Of a stretch of DNA of 64,000 nucleotides, positions 8,692-17,613 are shown one piece after another. The notes below the pieces were generated by a model that was given only the letters and a program-made list of their open reading frames with translations, was not told where the DNA came from and searched no databases. Source of the DNA: Curtobacterium sp. MCLR17_032 (GTDB lineage Bacteria; Actinomycetota; Actinomycetes; Actinomycetales; Microbacteriaceae); the NCBI RefSeq assembly GCF_003234795.2, contig NZ_CP126268.1, forward strand, positions 496,001-560,000, read 5' to 3'. The stretch's first letter is position 1; each line of letters starts with the position of its first letter. Both the position numbers and the translations under genes were made by a program.

Positions 8692-9788
8692 GCACCCCGA
8701 CCACCCCGCAGCCCGGGCGCCCGATCGGCGGCCGCATCGTCACCGTCACCCCGAACCCGTCGCTCGACCGCACGATCGAGCTCGCCGGCGAGCTGCAGCG
8801 CGGCGCCGTCCAGCGCGCCACGCGCTCCACGGCCGAGCCCGGCGGCAAGGGCGTCAACGTCTCCCGGGTCGTCGTCGCCAGTGGTGGGGACACCGTCGCG
8901 GTCCTGCCCGGCGACGAGCTCGACCCGGTCCTCGTCGGCCTGGCCACCCGGGGCATCCCGACCGCCGCACTGCCGATCGGTGCCGCACTGCGGTCGAACG
9001 TCACCGTGACCGAGCCGACCGGCACCACCACGAAGCTCAACGAGCCGGGCCCCTCGCTCGCCGGACGCCTGGACGACCTCGCCGACCTGGTCGCCACGAC
9101 CGCCGGACCGACCCCGACCGGCCCCGCCGCACGCTGGGTGGTCCTCGCCGGGTCCCTGCCGCCCGGCCTGCCCGACGACGCCCTCGCTGTGCTCGTCCGG
9201 GCCGTCCGGCAGCGCCACGGTGACGACGTCCGGATCGCCGTCGACTCGTCCGGCGTCCCCTTCACCGCGCTGCTGCAGTCCGGCGAACGGATCGACCTGG
9301 TCAAGCCGAACGCCGAGGAACTCGCCGAGGTCGTCGGCGGCGACCCCGAGCAGTACGAGCAGGACCCGGAGCGCGCCGCCGCCGCAGCCGCGCGTCTGCG
9401 GGAGCGTGGCGTCGACACGGTCCTGCTGACCCTGGGCAGCGCCGGGGCCGTCCTGGTCGACGGCACCGGTTCGTGGACCGCAGCCGCACCGCGGATCACG
9501 GCCCGCTCGACCGTCGGTGCGGGGGACTCCTCGCTCGCCGGGTACCTGCTCGCCGAGGTCGCCGGCGCCACACCTGAGCGCCGACTGGCCCAGGCCGTCG
9601 CCACCGGAGCCGCCGCCGCCGGACTGCCCGGCAGCGACGTCCCGGCCCTCGACGCCACCGATCCGGACGCGATCGTCGTCCACCGCCTCGGTCCACCGGC
9701 CAGCCCGGTCGGGCCACCGCCGACACCGCCCGGTGCATCCGCACCGACGCCGGTCGGCGAGACCGTCCCCGTCCCGCACGGCGCCTGA
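8688..9788 (+). CDS. fruK: 1-phosphofructokinase (PfkB family)
   Basis: 366-aa kinase converting fructose 1-phosphate to fructose 1,6-bisphosphate. PfkB features: TPNPSLDRTIEL at the N-terminus, PGGKGVNVSR substrate site, KPNAEEL, and the catalytic GAGDSSLAGYL with the base Asp in GAGD. It is longer than typical FruK (about 310 aa) because of a Pro-rich tail of about 45 residues after VVHRLG, which looks unstructured. It is translationally coupled to the regulator. Confidence 0.9.
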   Translation: MSTPTTPQPGRPIGGRIVTVTPNPSLDRTIELAGELQRGAVQRATRSTAEPGGKGVNVSRVVVASGGDTVAVLPGDELDPVLVGLATRGIPTAALPIGAALRSNVTVTEPTGTTTKLNEPGPSLAGRLDDLADLVATTAGPTPTGPAARWVVLAGSLPPGLPDDALAVLVRAVRQRHGDDVRIAVDSSGVPFTALLQSGERIDLVKPNAEELAEVVGGDPEQYEQDPERAAAAAARLRERGVDTVLLTLGSAGAVLVDGTGSWTAAAPRITARSTVGAGDSSLAGYLLAEVAGATPERRLAQAVATGAAAAGLPGSDVPALDATDPDAIVVHRLGPPASPVGPPPTPPGASAPTPVGETVPVPHGA

Positions 9789-9902
9789 CCACCCGGTCCG
9801 TCGTCCCTCCCGATCGTCCCGGTGCCACCCGTCCCGGTCCGACCGTTCCGTCCCCACCAGCACCGCCCCCGGCGCCCCGCGCCACTTGCGAAGGAGCAAC
9901 CC

Positions 9903-12062
9903 ATGTCCGCAGCGCACAGCACCGGCACCAGTGCCGGCAACGGCGCCGACCTGATCGGCGTCGACCTCGTCGGCCTCGACGAGGACCTCGGTGCCACCTC
10001 GGCCGACGTCATCCGCGTCCTGGCCGACCGCATCGCCGCGACCGGTCGAGCCGCCTCCGGTGACACCCTCGCCGCCGACGCGATCAAGCGCGAGGCGAGC
10101 GTCGGCACCGGCGTCCCGGGCGGCATCGCCATCCCGCACGCCCGGTCCACCTCGGTCACCACGCCGACGCTCGCGTTCACGCGCCTGGCCCGGAAGGTGC
10201 CGTTCGGCGCCCCGGACGGCGACGCCGACGTCGTGTTCATGATCGCGGTGCCGGACGGGGCCGACAAGGACCACCTCACCGTCCTCTCCACCCTCGCCCG
10301 TGCGCTGATCCGCGACGACTTCACCGCAGCCCTCCGCGCCGCCGCGAGCCCGCAGGAGATCGTCGACCTGGTCGACCGCGAGGTCAGCGGCGAGGTCGCC
10401 GCAGCCGGCGTCGGGACCGGGGGACGAGCCTCCAGCCCGTCGACCACGACCACTGCCGGTTCCGACACCCACGTCGTGGACAGCGACACCTCGGCCGCCG
10501 GCGGCCGCCGCAAGGTCATCGTCGGCGTCACCGCCTGCCCGACCGGCATCGCGCACACCTACATGGCCGCCGACGCCCTCGTCGCCGCCGCCCAGCGCGC
10601 CGGTGCCGAGATGCACGTCGAGACGCAGGGGTCCTCGCAGGTGGAGCCCCTCGACCCGGCGCTCATCGCCCGCGCCGACGCCGTCGTGTTCGCGGTCGAC
10701 GTGGACGTCCGCGATCGCAACCGCTTCGCCGGCAAGCCCCTCGTCTCCGGACCCGTCAAGCGTGGCGTGGACGAGCCCGACGCGATGATCGCCGAGGCCC
10801 TCCGTGCCGCCGACGACCCGAAGGCCGCGCGGGTCTCCGGCTCCGCCGCCGAGGCCGGCACGAGCACCGCCAAGGACGAGCACTTCGGGCAGTCCCTCAA
10901 GCGCTGGCTGCTGACCGGCGTCTCCTACATGATCCCGTTCGTCGCGGGCGGTGGGCTGCTCATCGCGCTCGGCTTCCTGCTGTCGGGCTACGGCATCGCG
11001 CTCACGCACGGCAGCGACGGCGTCAACAACGCGGTCTGGGCGCTGCAGCACTACACCCTGGTCGACCTGCCGCCGCAGGGGCTCGGCTACTACCTCGGCG
11101 CCGCCGCGTTCCAGATCGGCTCGGTGTCGCTCGGGTTCCTCGTCGCCGCCCTCGCCGGGTACATCGCTTACGCGATCGCCGACCGGCCGGGCATCGCGCC
11201 GGGCTTCGTCGCCGGGTCGATCGCCGTGTTCATGAACGCCGGGTTCCTCGGTGGCCTGGTCGGCGGTCTCATCGCCGGTGCCGCCGCCTACTGGATCGGA
11301 CGCATCCCGACCTGGCGCTGGCTGCGCGGTCTGATGCCGGTCGTGATCATCCCGCTGTTCGCGTCGATCATCGCCTCCGGCCTGATGCTGCTCGTGCTCG
11401 GCGGTCCGATCGCCTGGGTCATGACCGAGCTCACCGCATGGCTCAACTCGCTGTCCGGGGCCTCGGCCGTCCTGCTCGGCATCATCCTCGGCCTGATGAT
11501 GGCGTTCGACCTCGGTGGTCCGGTCAACAAGGTGGCGTACGCGTTCGCCGTCGCCGGCCTGGGTGCCGGCAGCGCCACCAACGTCGTGCCGTTCGAGATC
11601 ATGGCCGCGGTGATGGCCGCCGGCATGGTCCCGCCGCTCGCCCTGGCCCTCGCCTCGACCGTCCTGTACCGCAATGGCTTCACGAAGCCCGAGCGCGAGA
11701 ACGGCAAGGCCGCGTGGCTGCTCGGCGCCTCGTTCATCTCCGAGGGTGCGATCCCGTTCGCCGCCGCCGACCCGCTGCGGGTCATCCCGGCGTCGATGGT
11801 CGGCGCCGCGGTGACGGGAGCGATCTCGATGGCCGCCGGGGTCACCTCGCGGGCACCGCACGGTGGGATCTTCGTCTTCTTCGCGATCGGCGGCATCGGG
11901 ATGTTCATCCTGGCGATCGTCACCGGGACGATCGTCTCCGCCCTGGTCCTCGTGGCGCTGAAGAAGTGGGTGCGTCGGGCTCCGGCCGCGACGGACGCGG
12001 CAGCCGGGCAGGCGGCGTCGGCCGGCGAGACGGTCGGGCAGCGCGCGCCGGTCGCGGTGTAG
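9903..12062 (+). CDS. fruA: PTS fructose transporter EIIABC
   Basis: 719-aa fused phosphotransferase permease. The EIIA domain has the phosphorylated His79 in IPHARS; the EIIB fructose domain has phosphorylated Cys212 in VTACPTGIAHTY; the EIIC part (about 320-690) has 8-10 hydrophobic segments from SYMIPFVAGGGLLIALGF on. It imports fructose and releases fructose 1-phosphate for FruK. AAGGAG precedes ATG 9903. A pyrimidine-rich 114-nt spacer separates it from fruK. No HPr domain or separate HPr/EI gene is seen in the window. Confidence 0.93.
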   Translation: MSAAHSTGTSAGNGADLIGVDLVGLDEDLGATSADVIRVLADRIAATGRAASGDTLAADAIKREASVGTGVPGGIAIPHARSTSVTTPTLAFTRLARKVPFGAPDGDADVVFMIAVPDGADKDHLTVLSTLARALIRDDFTAALRAAASPQEIVDLVDREVSGEVAAAGVGTGGRASSPSTTTTAGSDTHVVDSDTSAAGGRRKVIVGVTACPTGIAHTYMAADALVAAAQRAGAEMHVETQGSSQVEPLDPALIARADAVVFAVDVDVRDRNRFAGKPLVSGPVKRGVDEPDAMIAEALRAADDPKAARVSGSAAEAGTSTAKDEHFGQSLKRWLLTGVSYMIPFVAGGGLLIALGFLLSGYGIALTHGSDGVNNAVWALQHYTLVDLPPQGLGYYLGAAAFQIGSVSLGFLVAALAGYIAYAIADRPGIAPGFVAGSIAVFMNAGFLGGLVGGLIAGAAAYWIGRIPTWRWLRGLMPVVIIPLFASIIASGLMLLVLGGPIAWVMTELTAWLNSLSGASAVLLGIILGLMMAFDLGGPVNKVAYAFAVAGLGAGSATNVVPFEIMAAVMAAGMVPPLALALASTVLYRNGFTKPERENGKAAWLLGASFISEGAIPFAAADPLRVIPASMVGAAVTGAISMAAGVTSRAPHGGIFVFFAIGGIGMFILAIVTGTIVSALVLVALKKWVRRAPAATDAAAGQAASAGETVGQRAPVAV

Positions 12063-12073
12063 CCGCACCACGT

Positions 12074-12121
12074 GACGGACGGGAGGCCCGGTGCCAGCTG
12101 GCACCGGGCCTCCCGTCCGTC
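12074..12121. terminator. 48-nt perfect palindrome, GACGGGAGGC family terminator
   Basis: Arms 12074-12097 and 12098-12121 are exact reverse complements with no spacer. It lies 12 nt after fruA and separates it from the convergent hexosaminidase gene. The 10 nt before it (GCACCACGTG) recur before the 34751 palindrome. Confidence 0.85.
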
Positions 12122-12171
12122 GTGGGCCGGGTGCGGCCCGTCAGGCGTCGGGACGCGCCCGGGGGCTGACG

Positions 12172-12230
12172 CCGAGCGGTTACGAAGCGTCGTTCTGGAG
12201 GCGTGGGACCGACAGTTCGTGACCACTCGG
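12172..12230. repeat. Hairpin repeat, CCGAGYGGTYACGA family, copy 1
   Basis: Arms 12172-12185 and 12217-12230 pair over 14 positions with two wobble-type differences. The same element, with about 20 nt of shared flank ending in GCGGGGTGTC, recurs at 20803-20861. No gene is seen in the rest of 12122-12304. Confidence 0.65.
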
Positions 12231-12304
12231 CGGAGGTGAGCGGGGTGTCGTGACCGGTCGGGGTCACGCGGCGGACCCGGCGGCGGGCGGCCGACCCGGC
12301 GCGA

Positions 12305-13990
12305 CTACCCGGCGATGTTGGCCGTCACCGCGTCGATGTAGGCGGCGCGCTCCTCGCGGGAACTCGGGCGACCCGGCACGCCCGGCCGCTCCTCCCACGG
12401 CAGCGGCCCGGACTCGTGGCGGTACTCGATGCCGAGCGCGTCGAGCCGCGCCAGGTGCTCGGTCAGGCGCTCCCGGAAGTCCGCGACGTCGCGCGGGCCG
12501 GCGACGTCCGCGGACCAGAGCGCCTCGGACAGGGCGACCACGCGCGGGAACAGCTGGTAGTCGAGCCGTCGGACGGTGTCCACGTGCTCGGTCCACATGT
12601 TCGCCTGCCCGCCGACCACGTGCGCCCGCTCGGACTCGGTCAGGGACTCGGGCACCGGGTCGAACGCGTAGACGTCGTCCACGGTGAGCACGATCGACAC
12701 CGGGATCGGCTCGTTCGGCAGGTCGCTCTGCCGGTAGTCGAGGTACACCTGGTCGTCCGGGGTCGAGATGACGTCGTGTCCCCGACGGGCCGCCGTGACT
12801 GCTCCGCGCATGCCACGCCAGGACACCACGGTCGCGGACTGGGAGAGCGTGCCGCCCTCGAGGATCTCGTCCCATCCGAACGCCCGGCGGCCGTGCGACT
12901 CGATGTGGGCGGCGAGCTGGCCGACGATCCAGGCCTGCAGCTGCTCCTCGTCCTCGAGCCCGAGCTGCCGGATCCGCTCCTGCGTGCGCGGGTCGTCCTC
13001 CCACTGGTCCTTCGGGCACTCGTCGCCGCCGAGACCGATGTACGCCGAGGGGAACAGCGCGATGACCTCGTCGAGCACGTCCTTGAAGAACTGCACCGTG
13101 CTGTCGTCGGCGTTGAGGACGTCGTGCGCGATGCCCCACTCCGTCCAGACCTCGACCCGACGCTCCGGGTGCACGCCGAGCTCCGGGTAGGCGGCGAGGG
13201 CGGCGCGGACGTGCCCGGGCGTCTCGATCTCCGGCACGACGGTCACGAAGCGGTCCTGGGCGTAGGCGACGATCTCGCGGATGTCGTCCTGCGTGTAGAA
13301 GCCACCGTGCGGGCGGCCGTCGTACCCGGCGACCTGCAGCACCCCGTCGGCGTCGGGGACGTGGGCGCCGACCTGGGACTCGCGGCGCCAGGAGCCGACC
13401 TCGGTCAGGCGCGGGTACTTCGTGATCTCGATGCGCCAGCCCTGGTCCTCCGTGAGGTGGAAGTGCAGGCGGTTGATCCGGTGCGCGGCCAGTTGGTCGA
13501 CGACCCGCAGGACCTCGGCCTTGGTGCGGAAGTGCCGGGCCACGTCGAGCATCACCCCGCGCCAGGCGAACGCGGGGGCGTCCTCGACGACCGTCGCCGG
13601 CAGCGTCCACGCCGCCGTGCGCACCTGCCCGCGGCGGTACACGTCGGCGGGCAGCAGCTGCAGCAGGGCCTGGACACCGTAGAACACCCCGGCCGGGCCG
13701 CCGCCCTCGACGGTGACCCCGTCCGGCGTGACGGTCAGGCGGAAGGACTCCTCGCGGCTGTCACCCGGCCCGGCGGGCAGGTCCTCCGGCATCGTGGCGA
13801 TCGTCAGCGCGATCACGGGGGCGTCGGAGTCGCCCGCGCCGAACAGCGGCAACCGCGTGGAGGCTCGGAGCACCTGCTGCAGGTACTGTGCGGTCGACTC
13901 GGTGGCGGGCTCGGCGCGGACGCGCGTGCGCTCGTCGATGGTGAAGGTGCCGGACGAGTCGTTCCGGGATCGCGGTCGGGGGATCAGCAT
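12305..13990 (-). CDS. Beta-N-acetylhexosaminidase (GH20)
   Basis: 561-aa glycoside hydrolase family 20 enzyme that removes terminal GlcNAc/GalNAc from chitooligosaccharides or glycans. An N-terminal GH20b-like domain (about 15-140) leads into the catalytic barrel starting WRGVMLDVARHF. The catalytic Asp-Glu pair is D323-E324 in GLGGDECPKDQW. No signal peptide is visible, so it is probably cytoplasmic, acting on imported oligosaccharides. ATG 13990 (GGTGGA upstream) is preferred over the TTG at 14011. It is divergent from the ROK regulator, with about 45 bp between starts. Confidence 0.9.
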   Translation of the reverse strand: MLIPRPRSRNDSSGTFTIDERTRVRAEPATESTAQYLQQVLRASTRLPLFGAGDSDAPVIALTIATMPEDLPAGPGDSREESFRLTVTPDGVTVEGGGPAGVFYGVQALLQLLPADVYRRGQVRTAAWTLPATVVEDAPAFAWRGVMLDVARHFRTKAEVLRVVDQLAAHRINRLHFHLTEDQGWRIEITKYPRLTEVGSWRRESQVGAHVPDADGVLQVAGYDGRPHGGFYTQDDIREIVAYAQDRFVTVVPEIETPGHVRAALAAYPELGVHPERRVEVWTEWGIAHDVLNADDSTVQFFKDVLDEVIALFPSAYIGLGGDECPKDQWEDDPRTQERIRQLGLEDEEQLQAWIVGQLAAHIESHGRRAFGWDEILEGGTLSQSATVVSWRGMRGAVTAARRGHDVISTPDDQVYLDYRQSDLPNEPIPVSIVLTVDDVYAFDPVPESLTESERAHVVGGQANMWTEHVDTVRRLDYQLFPRVVALSEALWSADVAGPRDVADFRERLTEHLARLDALGIEYRHESGPLPWEERPGVPGRPSSREERAAYIDAVTANIAG

Positions 13991-14034
13991 GTCGGTTCCA
14001 CCATTCCTCAATGGTCTTTCGTAATGTGGAGATT
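13991..14034. promoter_or_regulatory. AT-rich divergent control region, hexosaminidase / ROK regulator
   Basis: The gap between the two starts contains ACCATT-4-AATGGT (14000-14015) and TAAT-6-ATTA (14022-14035), unusually AT-rich for this genome. Both divergent promoters and a ROK operator probably overlap here (inference). Confidence 0.4.
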
Positions 14035-15213
14035 ATGGCGACGCACTCGAGCATGTCAACGATCGGCAGCTCCCCGGCCCTGCTCCGCAGGATGAACTCC
14101 CGCGCGGTCCTGGTCGAGCTGTTCCGGGCCGGACCCGACGTCGGGGACCCGGGGCGGGCCTCCCGGACGGTCACCGAACTCGTCGCCGCCGTCGGGCTGA
14201 CGCGCCCCACGGTCGAGGCCGCGCTGACCGACCTGGTCGCCGAGGGCTGGGTCGAGGAACTCAAGGCCGTCGCCACCCCGAACCGCGCCGGACGCCGCGC
14301 CCGCCGGTTCCGCATCGACGCGCGATCCGGACTGGTGCTCGGCATCGACCTCGGCCTGCACGCCGTGGTCGGCGTCCTCGCCGACCTGCACGGTGACCCG
14401 GTCGCCCGCACCGAGCAGTTCGCCCCCACGCTGGCCCCGGTCGAGCAGGCCGTGGACGCCGTCCGCGAGGTCGTCGACCGCCTGGTCGGCACCCTGCCGC
14501 CCGGACGACTGCTCGCCGTCACCGTCTGCGTCCCGGCGATCATCGACCGCGCCGGCCGCATCGTGCACTCCGTCGCCGCGCCCGAGTGGCAGAGCGGCGG
14601 CATCACCGACCGCATCGCCGCGCTGGTCCCCGACGCGGTCACCGTCTTCGAGAACGACGCGAAGGCCGCCGCCCGCGCCGAGGCCGCCTGGGGGCGCCTG
14701 CACGGCGTCCGCGACGGCCTGCTCCTGGTGATGGGGCGACAGATCGGCGCGGCCCTGGTGGTCGGCGGCACGGTCGCGCAGGGCGCCCACGGCGCCGCCG
14801 GTGAGGTCGGCGGGATCGCCGCGACCGGGTGGCCGGCTGCGGCACGCGCCCTGGAGGCCCGGACCGGCTCCGGCGTGGACCTCCCGTCCGCCGCCGGTGA
14901 CGGCCGTGCCGCCGTGCGGGCGCTCGCCGCGGACGTCGCCCCCGGGGTCGCGCAGCTCGTCGCCGCGGTGGACCCCGAGGTCGTGGTCGTCGGCGGCGAG
15001 GTGCTGCCCGACGGCGAGGAGTTCTGCACCGCCCTGGCCGGTGAACTCGAGCGGACGCCGGGTCTGGGGCTGCCGGGCGCCGCCGGGGTGTCGGTCGTGC
15101 CGTCGGGCCTCGGGCGGGACGCGGTGTCGCGCGGAGCGGTGGCGCGGTCCCTGGCGACGGCTCGGGCGGAGCGGCTCGGGCTCGGGGCGGAGCTGCGCAC
15201 CGGCGTCGTCTGA
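14035..15213 (+). CDS. ROK-family transcriptional regulator
   Basis: 392-aa ROK protein. An N-terminal winged helix-turn-helix (SPALLRRMNSRAVLVELF to LTRPTVEAALTDLVAEGW) precedes a sugar-kinase-like ROK fold starting LVLGIDLGLHAVVGVLADL, with VTVFENDAKAAARAE and HGAAGEVGGIA. The usual zinc-binding CxCGxxGCxE segment after the GEVG motif is absent (the chain reads AATGWPAAARALEAR). Its position opposite a GH20 gene suggests it senses an amino sugar and controls that gene. ATG 14035 has a GGAG only 4 nt upstream; ATG 14053 is an alternative start. Confidence 0.85.
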   Translation: MATHSSMSTIGSSPALLRRMNSRAVLVELFRAGPDVGDPGRASRTVTELVAAVGLTRPTVEAALTDLVAEGWVEELKAVATPNRAGRRARRFRIDARSGLVLGIDLGLHAVVGVLADLHGDPVARTEQFAPTLAPVEQAVDAVREVVDRLVGTLPPGRLLAVTVCVPAIIDRAGRIVHSVAAPEWQSGGITDRIAALVPDAVTVFENDAKAAARAEAAWGRLHGVRDGLLLVMGRQIGAALVVGGTVAQGAHGAAGEVGGIAATGWPAAARALEARTGSGVDLPSAAGDGRAAVRALAADVAPGVAQLVAAVDPEVVVVGGEVLPDGEEFCTALAGELERTPGLGLPGAAGVSVVPSGLGRDAVSRGAVARSLATARAERLGLGAELRTGVV

Positions 15214-15294
15214 CGGTTGCGGGCGGGCGTGGGGCGCGTCCCGCAGCGCGCTCGCACACCGGAGTCTGTCAGCCCGCTCAGGCAGGGTGGGCGG

Positions 15295-16008
15295 ATGACG
15301 ACTGCCGTGTCCTCGACCGTCGCCCACACCGGCGTCCTGACCGCATCCTCCGGCTCCGGCGGTGGACCGGACCCCGACATCGGTGGGCTGACCGGCCTGG
15401 TGCTGCAGGTCATCGACGCGATGGGGGAGTGGGGCGTCGCCCTGATGCTCTTCATCGAGACGGTGTTCCCGCCGATCCCGTCCGAGGTGATCCTGCCGCT
15501 CGCCGGGTTCCTCGGAGGTGCCGGCCGGATGGACCTGACGCTGGTGCTGGTGCTGGCGACCGCCGGGTCGTACCTCGGGGCGCTGGTGCTCTACTGGCTC
15601 GGCGCGGTGATCGGCTTCGACCGGACCGTCCGCTGGTTCGGCAAGCTGCCGCTGGTCGACGAGGACGACTTCCGGAAGGCCGCGTCCTGGTTCCACCGGC
15701 ACGGCAAGAGCGCGGTGTTCTTCGGTCGCCTGGTTCCCGTGGTCCGCAGCCTGATCTCGCTGCCCGCCGGCGCCGACCGGATGCACCTCGGCACGTTCAC
15801 GCTCTTCACGGTGCTCGGCAGCGGGCTGTGGAACTCGGTCCTGGTGCTCGGCGGAGCGGCCCTCGGCACCCAGTACGAACGCATCGAGGCCTACACGGAG
15901 TGGATCGACCGCGCGGTCTCCGCGGCGGTCGTCGTCATCGTGGTGGCGTTCGTCGTCCGCCGGGTCCGACGAGGCCGGGCCGCAGCGCGGTCGACCGCGT
16001 CGGAGTAG
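15295..16008 (+). CDS. DedA-family (VTT/SNARE-associated) membrane protein
   Basis: 237-aa integral membrane protein of the DedA family, linked to phospholipid flipping and proton-dependent envelope homeostasis. Seen: ETVFPPIPSEVILPLAGFLG, then FGRLVPVVRSLISLPAGADRM, the conserved re-entrant DedA segments, with about five hydrophobic stretches. ATG 15295 is chosen because the frame upstream is low-complexity and non-conserved. It is monocistronic, convergent with the DUF2945 gene. Confidence 0.88.
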   Translation: MTTAVSSTVAHTGVLTASSGSGGGPDPDIGGLTGLVLQVIDAMGEWGVALMLFIETVFPPIPSEVILPLAGFLGGAGRMDLTLVLVLATAGSYLGALVLYWLGAVIGFDRTVRWFGKLPLVDEDDFRKAASWFHRHGKSAVFFGRLVPVVRSLISLPAGADRMHLGTFTLFTVLGSGLWNSVLVLGGAALGTQYERIEAYTEWIDRAVSAAVVVIVVAFVVRRVRRGRAAARSTASE

Positions 16009-16036
16009 CGGACCGACCGCGTCGCGGTAAGGAGCC

Positions 16037-16234
16037 CTACGCCTTCGTCAGCGCCGACTCCTTGTGGGCGGCCTTCTTGCCGGACTTCTCCGACTCGATG
16101 ATCCAGTACGGGTCGTCGTCGGTCGGCTTGAAGTGCTGTCCGTCGAACTCGAAGTCCGCGGTCTTCTTCTCGACGAGCTTGCCCGTCGTCTTCCCCTGGG
16201 ACGTGTTCCAGTGGACTTCGTCGCCCTTGCGCAT
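16037..16234 (-). CDS. DUF2945 (HVA1/TUDOR-like) small protein
   Basis: 65-aa basic protein. The core KGDEVHWNTSQGKTTGKL and the Lys/Glu-rich tail match the DUF2945 family, annotated as a small SH3/TUDOR-like fold of unknown function. AGGAGG lies five bases before ATG 16234, which decides the start over the longer frame from 16291. Confidence 0.8.
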   Translation of the reverse strand: MRKGDEVHWNTSQGKTTGKLVEKKTADFEFDGQHFKPTDDDPYWIIESEKSGKKAAHKESALTKA

Positions 16235-16316
16235 CTCGGCCTCCTGCCTCGTCCGGACCGGCTGTCCGGAGCCCGGACGGTACCCGGGCACCCCCGGCAG
16301 TCGCCGACACCATCCC

Positions 16317-16360
16317 GGTTACGCACCGGGGACGCGAAGACGGGTCACATTCGCGTAACC
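16317..16360 (+). promoter_or_regulatory. Inverted repeat upstream of the Ser/Thr kinase
   Basis: GGTTACGC (16317-16324) and GCGTAACC (16353-16360) are exact inverted copies, 28 nt apart, about 100 nt upstream of the kinase start. Possibly an operator; no matching regulator is known from the window. Confidence 0.3.
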
Positions 16361-16456
16361 CCGCCTCGGATCGGCAGGCCCGCGCGTACCGTGGCAGAGG
16401 AGTCAGACTGCGATCACCGACGCGGTCCCCGAACTCCCAGAGGATCGAACGACACC

Positions 16457-17512
16457 ATGAGCATGGCCATCGGCAGCGCACGAGCGGACACCGTCCTGGC
16501 AGGACGCTACCGCCTCGTCAAGCTGATCGGCACGGGCGGCATGGGCTCCGTGTACGAGGCTCGCGACGAGCACACCTACCGCGCGGTCGCCGTGAAGATG
16601 TTCGCGACCCCCGAGCGGATGACCACTGCCGACCGGATCCGCCAGGAGCGCGAGATCCGCCTGCTCAGCATGCTCTCGCACCCCGGCCTCATCCCGCTCT
16701 ACGATGCCGGCACGCACGACTTCGAGGACGGCCCGCACCGCTACATCGTGATGGAGCTCATCGCCGACGCGACCCTGCTGCGTCGCCTGGCCGAGGGACC
16801 GCTGCACAACTACGAGGTCGCCGACCTCGGCGCACAGCTCGCCGACGCCCTGGCCTACGTGCACTCCCGCGGGATCGTGCACCGCGACGTCAAGCCCGCC
16901 AACATCCTGCTGAGCGACGAGGGCGCCTCCGGGTTCGTCCGGACCGTCAAGCTCACCGACTTCGGGGTCGCGCACTTCGTCGACGGCTCCCGGCTCACCA
17001 ACGACGGCACGATCATCGGCACCGCCGCCTACCTGTCTCCGGAGCAGGTCGCCGGCGAACCGATCAGCTACGCCACCGACGTCTACTCGCTCGGCCTGGT
17101 GCTGCTCGAGGCGTTGACCGGCGACCAGGAGTACTCCGGCACCGTCATCGAGGCGGCCCTCGCCCGGCTCCGCCGCGACCCGCAGGTCCCCGACTCGGTG
17201 GCGTCCGAGTGGCGGGAGCTGCTCACCCTGATGACGTCCCGCGACCCGGAACGCCGGCCGACGGCCGTCGCCGTCGCACGTGCTCTCCGGGGCGGGTCGA
17301 CGCAGGTCACCGGGCCGGTGCCGCTGGGGCCCGAACGGGAGGTCCGCCGCCGGGAACACCGCATGCACCGGGCGGCTCACCGGCACGCCCGGCGCGGGAC
17401 GTTCGACGTGGTGCGGCGTTGGCGCCGACGGAACGTCCTGGCCGCGTCGGCCACGGCGCTCGCCGTCGCCGCGGCCTGCGTCGGCTGCTACATCGTCGGC
17501 GCGCTGCACTGA
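16457..17512 (+). CDS. Membrane-anchored Ser/Thr protein kinase
   Basis: 351-aa Hanks-type kinase with an intact catalytic set: glycine loop LIGTGGMGSVYEARD, Lys in VAVKMF, HRDVKPANILL catalytic loop, DFG, and activation-segment end TAAYLSPEQ. The kinase domain covers about 12-275. A basic linker leads to a single C-terminal membrane helix (about 327-348) ending VGCYIVGALH. No PASTA repeats follow the helix, so almost nothing is exposed outside. ATG 16457 was chosen where similarity to kinases begins; the open frame extends upstream without support. Confidence 0.9.
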   Translation: MSMAIGSARADTVLAGRYRLVKLIGTGGMGSVYEARDEHTYRAVAVKMFATPERMTTADRIRQEREIRLLSMLSHPGLIPLYDAGTHDFEDGPHRYIVMELIADATLLRRLAEGPLHNYEVADLGAQLADALAYVHSRGIVHRDVKPANILLSDEGASGFVRTVKLTDFGVAHFVDGSRLTNDGTIIGTAAYLSPEQVAGEPISYATDVYSLGLVLLEALTGDQEYSGTVIEAALARLRRDPQVPDSVASEWRELLTLMTSRDPERRPTAVAVARALRGGSTQVTGPVPLGPEREVRRREHRMHRAAHRHARRGTFDVVRRWRRRNVLAASATALAVAAACVGCYIVGALH

Positions 17513-17520
17513 CCCAGCCC

Positions 17521-17565
17521 GGACCAGACCGGACCGGACCAGACCGGACCGGACCGGACCGGACC
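17521..17565. repeat. Pentanucleotide repeat (GGACC/AGACC), 9 units
   Basis: Nine consecutive 5-mers, seven GGACC and two AGACC, start 9 nt after the kinase stop and end about 50 nt before trpF. No gene is seen in it. A slippage-prone tract of this kind could vary in length between strains. Confidence 0.8.
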
Positions 17566-17613
17566 GAGCATGGTCGGGCTCGTCGGCTGCGGCCGATCAG
17601 GCAGGATGGGTGC

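Noticed and set aside
7533..12104. 1523-codon open frame on the minus strand
   Set aside because: It is antisense to fruR, fruK and fruA, all with clear motifs, and its translation is low-complexity Gly/Arg/Asp. Long shadow frames are expected at this GC content.
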